Below, in pieces: positions 32,937 through 35,348 of a stretch of DNA of 35,348 nucleotides. The translations under genes were made by a program, and so were the position numbers. The stretch comes from Syntrophaceae bacterium UBA6109. Lineage in GTDB: Bacteria > Desulfobacterota > Syntrophia > Syntrophales > UBA6109. Position 1 is the first letter of the stretch. Each line of letters starts with the position of its first letter. Location of the stretch: the NCBI GenBank assembly GCA_002428445.1, contig DIWJ01000052.1:74003-109350 (forward strand), given 5' to 3'. The notes beneath the pieces were generated by a model. The model searched no databases. It was not told the DNA's origin and saw only the letters and a program-made list of their open reading frames with translations.

Positions 32937-33635
32937 CTAGATATTCTTCACGTCCAATGGATCGATCTTCACCCCCGGTCCCATGGTCGTGGAAATCGAA
33001 ATGCTCTTCAGGTAAATCCCCTTGCTGGATGCCGGCTTCAGGCGGATGATCGCGTCCAGGAGGGCCGCCACGTTCTCTCCCAGTTTTTCCGCACCGAACG
33101 ACACTTTCCCTACGGGACTGTGGACGATGCCGGCCTTCTCAACACGGAATTCCACCTTGCCGGCCTTGAGTTCCTTAACCGTCTTGCCCACGTCAAAAGT
33201 CACCGTCCCCACCTTCGGATTGGGCATCAGCCCGCGCGGGCCGAGGACTTTTCCCAGCTTTCCCACAGTGCCCATCATATCGGGCGTGGCGATCACGCGA
33301 TCAAATTCCAGCCACCCCCCCTTGATTTTCTCGACCACTTCGTCGGAACCTACGTAATCGGCGCCAGCCTCAAGGGCTTCCTTTTCCTTGTCGCCCTTGG
33401 CAAACACCAAAACACGCACCGTTTTCCCCAAGCCGTTCGGCAGGACGACCGAGCCCCGAACCATCTGATCCGCATGCTGGGGGTTGACGCCCAGACGGAT
33501 GGCTGCATCGACCGTCTCGTCAAACTTGGCGCGCGCCGTCGCAACGACGATCTCGGCTGCTTCCCGCATCCCGTATCGCTGGTCGGGAACAACCTTCTTT
33601 TTCACTTCGATATACGACTTTCCTCTACTGGACAT
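32937..33635 (-). CDS. rplA: 50S ribosomal protein L1
   Basis: Protein of the mobile L1 stalk at the E site; in other bacteria also a repressor of rplK-rplA translation. The 232 residues start [20 protein letters not shown] and include [40 protein letters not shown] and [20 protein letters not shown]. The ATG follows GAGGGG at 7 bases; the TTG five codons upstream overlaps that SD. The 98-base gap after rplK holds two short palindromes, possible regulatory elements. Confidence 0.98.
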   Translation of the reverse strand: MSSRGKSYIEVKKKVVPDQRYGMREAAEIVVATARAKFDETVDAAIRLGVNPQHADQMVRGSVVLPNGLGKTVRVLVFAKGDKEKEALEAGADYVGSDEVVEKIKGGWLEFDRVIATPDMMGTVGKLGKVLGPRGLMPNPKVGTVTFDVGKTVKELKAGKVEFRVEKAGIVHSPVGKVSFGAEKLGENVAALLDAIIRLKPASSKGIYLKSISISTTMGPGVKIDPLDVKNI

Positions 33636-33733
33636 GATGGATCCCCTCAATATGGATATATCCCGTTCCCTGCAGGGACTTCTCTTCTGACTGTCAGGCA
33701 GCTCCGCTCTTGATATTCGCCGTGCCGGGGAAC

Positions 33734-34159
33734 TTAACGGACAACATCGATCCCCATGGATCTCGCCGTCCCCTCGATCGTCTGAATAGCCCCCTCCAGA
33801 TTCACGGCATTGAGATCCTTCATCTTCAGTTCTGCAATTTCCCGGACCTGCGCCTCCGTCACCGCCCCCACCTTCTCCCGCTTCGGATCGCCCGAACCCT
33901 TTGCGATCTTCGCAGCCTGCTTCAAGAGCACAGAAGCCGGCGGCGTCTTGGTCACGAACGTGAAAGACCGGTCGGCATATACGGTGATGACGACGGGGAT
34001 GACACTGCCTTCCTGATTCTGGGTCATGGCATTGTATGCCTTGCAGAATTCCATGATGTTGACGCCATGTTGACCCAGCGCCGGTCCGACCGGCGGAGAA
34101 GGCGTGGCCTTCCCTGCTTTGAGCTGAAGTTTGATGCTCGCAATAACCTTTTTTGCCAT
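33734..34159 (-). CDS. rplK: 50S ribosomal protein L11
   Basis: GTPase-centre protein binding the thiostrepton loop of 23S rRNA, also needed for RelA sensing. The 141 residues match the usual length: [20 protein letters not shown], the [20 protein letters not shown] segment bordering the antibiotic site, and C-terminal [20 protein letters not shown]. The ATG gives the family N-terminus; a GTG three codons upstream is unlikely. It follows nusG by 72 bases. Confidence 0.99.
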   Translation of the reverse strand: MAKKVIASIKLQLKAGKATPSPPVGPALGQHGVNIMEFCKAYNAMTQNQEGSVIPVVITVYADRSFTFVTKTPPASVLLKQAAKIAKGSGDPKREKVGAVTEAQVREIAELKMKDLNAVNLEGAIQTIEGTARSMGIDVVR

Positions 34160-34231
34160 GATGAACACCCTACCGATGGTTGTCGTGGACTCAGGATCCC
34201 CTGCAGAGACCCCAGCCTGCCTTTTTCGGAA

Positions 34232-34762
34232 CTATTCCTGCGTCACCTGAATAAAATCCAGCTCAACAGGCGTCGAGCGCCCGAAGATGCTGACGATGAC
34301 GCGCAGTTTTCCTTTTTCCGGTTTGACTTCGTCGATAATCCCCTCGAAATTCGTGAAAGGACCATCTACGATGCGGACGTGGTCTCCCATCTCGAAGCGG
34401 AATTTCGGTTTGGGTTTCAGTGTTCCTTCATCGATTCTCGTCCGTAAGATATCGACATCCTTGTCGGAAATGGGAGACGGTTTTTCCTTGCTGCCGATAA
34501 AACCCGTCACTTTCGGCGTGTCCTTCACCAAGTGCCATGTCTGCTCATTCATTTCCATGCGCACCAGGATATAACCCGGGAAGAACTTGCGTTTGGAGGT
34601 CTTCTTCTCTCCGGACACCAATTCCACAATGTCTTCCTCGGGAATCAGGATGTCGGAAAAGGAAGACTCCATCCCGGCCGCCTGAATCCGCTCCTGCAGC
34701 GAAAGCTTCACCCGGTTCTCGAATCCCGAATAGGTATGTACGACGTACCACTTAAAGGCCAT
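34232..34762 (-). CDS. nusG: Transcription elongation/antitermination factor NusG
   Basis: Binds the RNA polymerase clamp through the NGN domain (residues 1 to about 115; [39 protein letters not shown]) and Rho or S10 through the C-terminal KOW domain (about 120-176; [33 protein letters not shown]). The 176-residue length is typical. It begins four bases after the secE stop. Its partner S10 is encoded in the same array. Confidence 0.99.
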   Translation of the reverse strand: MAFKWYVVHTYSGFENRVKLSLQERIQAAGMESSFSDILIPEEDIVELVSGEKKTSKRKFFPGYILVRMEMNEQTWHLVKDTPKVTGFIGSKEKPSPISDKDVDILRTRIDEGTLKPKPKFRFEMGDHVRIVDGPFTNFEGIIDEVKPEKGKLRVIVSIFGRSTPVELDFIQVTQE

Positions 34763-34766
34763 GAAT

Positions 34767-34970
34767 CTATCCCAGAATCACCTTGATCAGCTTCGTGAGA
34801 CCGAAGTCCACAATTCCAAGAAAAAGCGAAACGATCAAAGAGACCACGATAACGACCGATGTCGAAGCGAGGGTCTGTTTTGGCGTAGGCCATGTCACCT
34901 TCCGCAGTTCCGCGAACGCCTCCAGAAGGAACTGCCTCACTCTTCCATAGATCAGTTTGAGCCTGTCCAT
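34767..34970 (-). CDS. secE: Sec translocon subunit SecE
   Basis: Inner-membrane protein that clamps SecY. The 67-residue product has the short single-membrane-span form: an amphipathic helix FLLEAFAELRKVTWPTPKQT with the conserved TWP, then a hydrophobic span (VVIVVSLIVSLFLGIVDFGL). The ATG follows AGGGG at 8 bases; longer starts would run into the tRNA-Trp gene. Its position, tRNA-Trp-secE-nusG, is standard. Confidence 0.98.
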   Translation of the reverse strand: MDRLKLIYGRVRQFLLEAFAELRKVTWPTPKQTLASTSVVIVVSLIVSLFLGIVDFGLTKLIKVILG

Positions 34971-35003
34971 TCCTTTTGCCCCTTGTAGGCCCGAAAAAAA
35001 ATA

Positions 35004-35080
35004 TGGCAGGCCAGGAGGGACTCGAACCCCCAGCATCCGGATTTGGAGTCCGGCGCTCTATCCATTAGAGCTACTGGCCT
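35004..35080 (-). tRNA. tRNA-Trp (anticodon CCA)
   Basis: A complete cloverleaf of 74 bases plus an encoded CCA end. Acceptor AGGCCAG pairs with CTGGCCT, the D stem GCTC pairs with GAGC, the anticodon stem CCGGA pairs with TCCGG around the loop CTCCAAA, and the T arm has TTCGAGT. The discriminator base is G, as expected for bacterial tRNA-Trp. It is embedded in the rpmG-secE gap and was probably cut out of the same transcript. Confidence 0.97.
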
Positions 35081-35115
35081 GTTCGGGACTTCTTCCGCCC
35101 TGCACCGCCGTTATG

Positions 35116-35265
35116 TTACTTGGTTTCCCGGTGAAGGGTGTGCGTTCTGCAAAACTTGCAGAACTTCTTCAACTCCAGCCGGTTCTGCATGGTCCGCTTG
35201 TTCTTTGTCGTGGAGTAATTCCTCTGCTTGCAGTCCGTACAGGCCAACGTAATGATGTTTCGCAT
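35116..35265 (-). CDS. rpmG: 50S ribosomal protein L33 (zinc-binding form)
   Basis: Small E-site-proximal protein of 49 residues: [20 protein letters not shown] followed by [20 protein letters not shown] and THTLHRETK. The four cysteines C9, C12, C36 and C39 show it is the zinc-dependent (C+) form. The ATG follows AAGGT at 5 bases. It lies between tRNA-Thr and tRNA-Trp, its usual place upstream of secE-nusG. Confidence 0.97.
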   Translation of the reverse strand: MRNIITLACTDCKQRNYSTTKNKRTMQNRLELKKFCKFCRTHTLHRETK

Positions 35266-35289
35266 ACTCGACCTTCCACTTCTTCATTA

Positions 35290-35348
35290 TGGAGCCCACG
35301 ACCAGGATTGAACTGGTGACCTCATCCTTACCAAGGATGTGCTCTACC
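35290..35348 (-). tRNA. tRNA-Thr (anticodon GGT), 5' end outside the window
   Basis: The 3' part of a tRNA is seen: the end of the D arm (GAGC), anticodon stem CATCC/GGATG around TTGGTAA with anticodon GGT (35330-35332), T arm ACCAG-TTCAATC-CTGGT, 3' acceptor strand CGTGGGC, discriminator T and an encoded CCA. The 5' acceptor strand lies beyond the right edge. It reads ACC/ACU threonine codons. Confidence 0.93.

Noticed and set aside
34971..35036. N-terminal extension of SecE into the tRNA-Trp gene
   Set aside because: The extension would be encoded by the tRNA itself, and SecE has a good ATG and SD downstream of it.

Overview
The window is an ordinary but very dense informational region of a bacterial chromosome. 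Every convincing gene lies on the minus strand, so transcription runs from high to low coordinates. The organism is a diderm bacterium: it has LptD, hence an LPS outer membrane, and its RNA polymerase subunits carry the proteobacterial-type inserts (two in RpoB, an SI3-like insert in the RpoC trigger loop). These inserts, the rplM-rpsI-argC order and the fused ribosomal superoperon suggest a member of Desulfobacterota (former Deltaproteobacteria), possibly Syntrophia-like. That placement is inference from gene content and protein style; no database search was possible.

Layout, read in the direction of transcription: a partial tRNA-Thr(GGT), rpmG, tRNA-Trp(CCA), secE, nusG, rplK, rplA, an L10-type autoregulatory leader, rplJ, rplL, two hairpins, rpoB, rpoC, rpsL, rpsG, tuf, then the complete S10 (rpsJ-rpsQ), spc (rplN-secY) and alpha (map/infA/rpmJ-rplQ) clusters. 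This array of about 29 kb shows no convincing internal factor-independent terminator until a strong one just after rplQ (about 6195-6237). Two genes common at these positions elsewhere are absent: fusA between rpsG and tuf, and adk between secY and map.

Downstream of that terminator is a small self-contained unit: a good promoter (6164-6191), an 86-residue stand-alone protein resembling EF-Tu/SelB domain II, and its own terminator. Then come folC (folate polyglutamylation) and lptD (LPS assembly), a consensus promoter (1928-1956), rplM, rpsI, another strong terminator, and argC (arginine biosynthesis), which runs off the left edge.

The genes jointly supply the ribosome, RNA polymerase core, EF-Tu, IF-1, NusG, the Sec channel (SecY, SecE) and N-terminal Met removal (Map). 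Many starts are not ATG: six genes start with TTG and seven with GTG, each judged from the Shine-Dalgarno position and family N-terminus. No mobile elements, CRISPR arrays, phage genes or long repeats were seen, and no gene-free stretch exceeds 300 bases; the longest (rplA-rplJ, 263 bases) holds the L10 leader. I found no clearly new system. The least explained item is the stand-alone domain-II-like gene with its own promoter and terminator.
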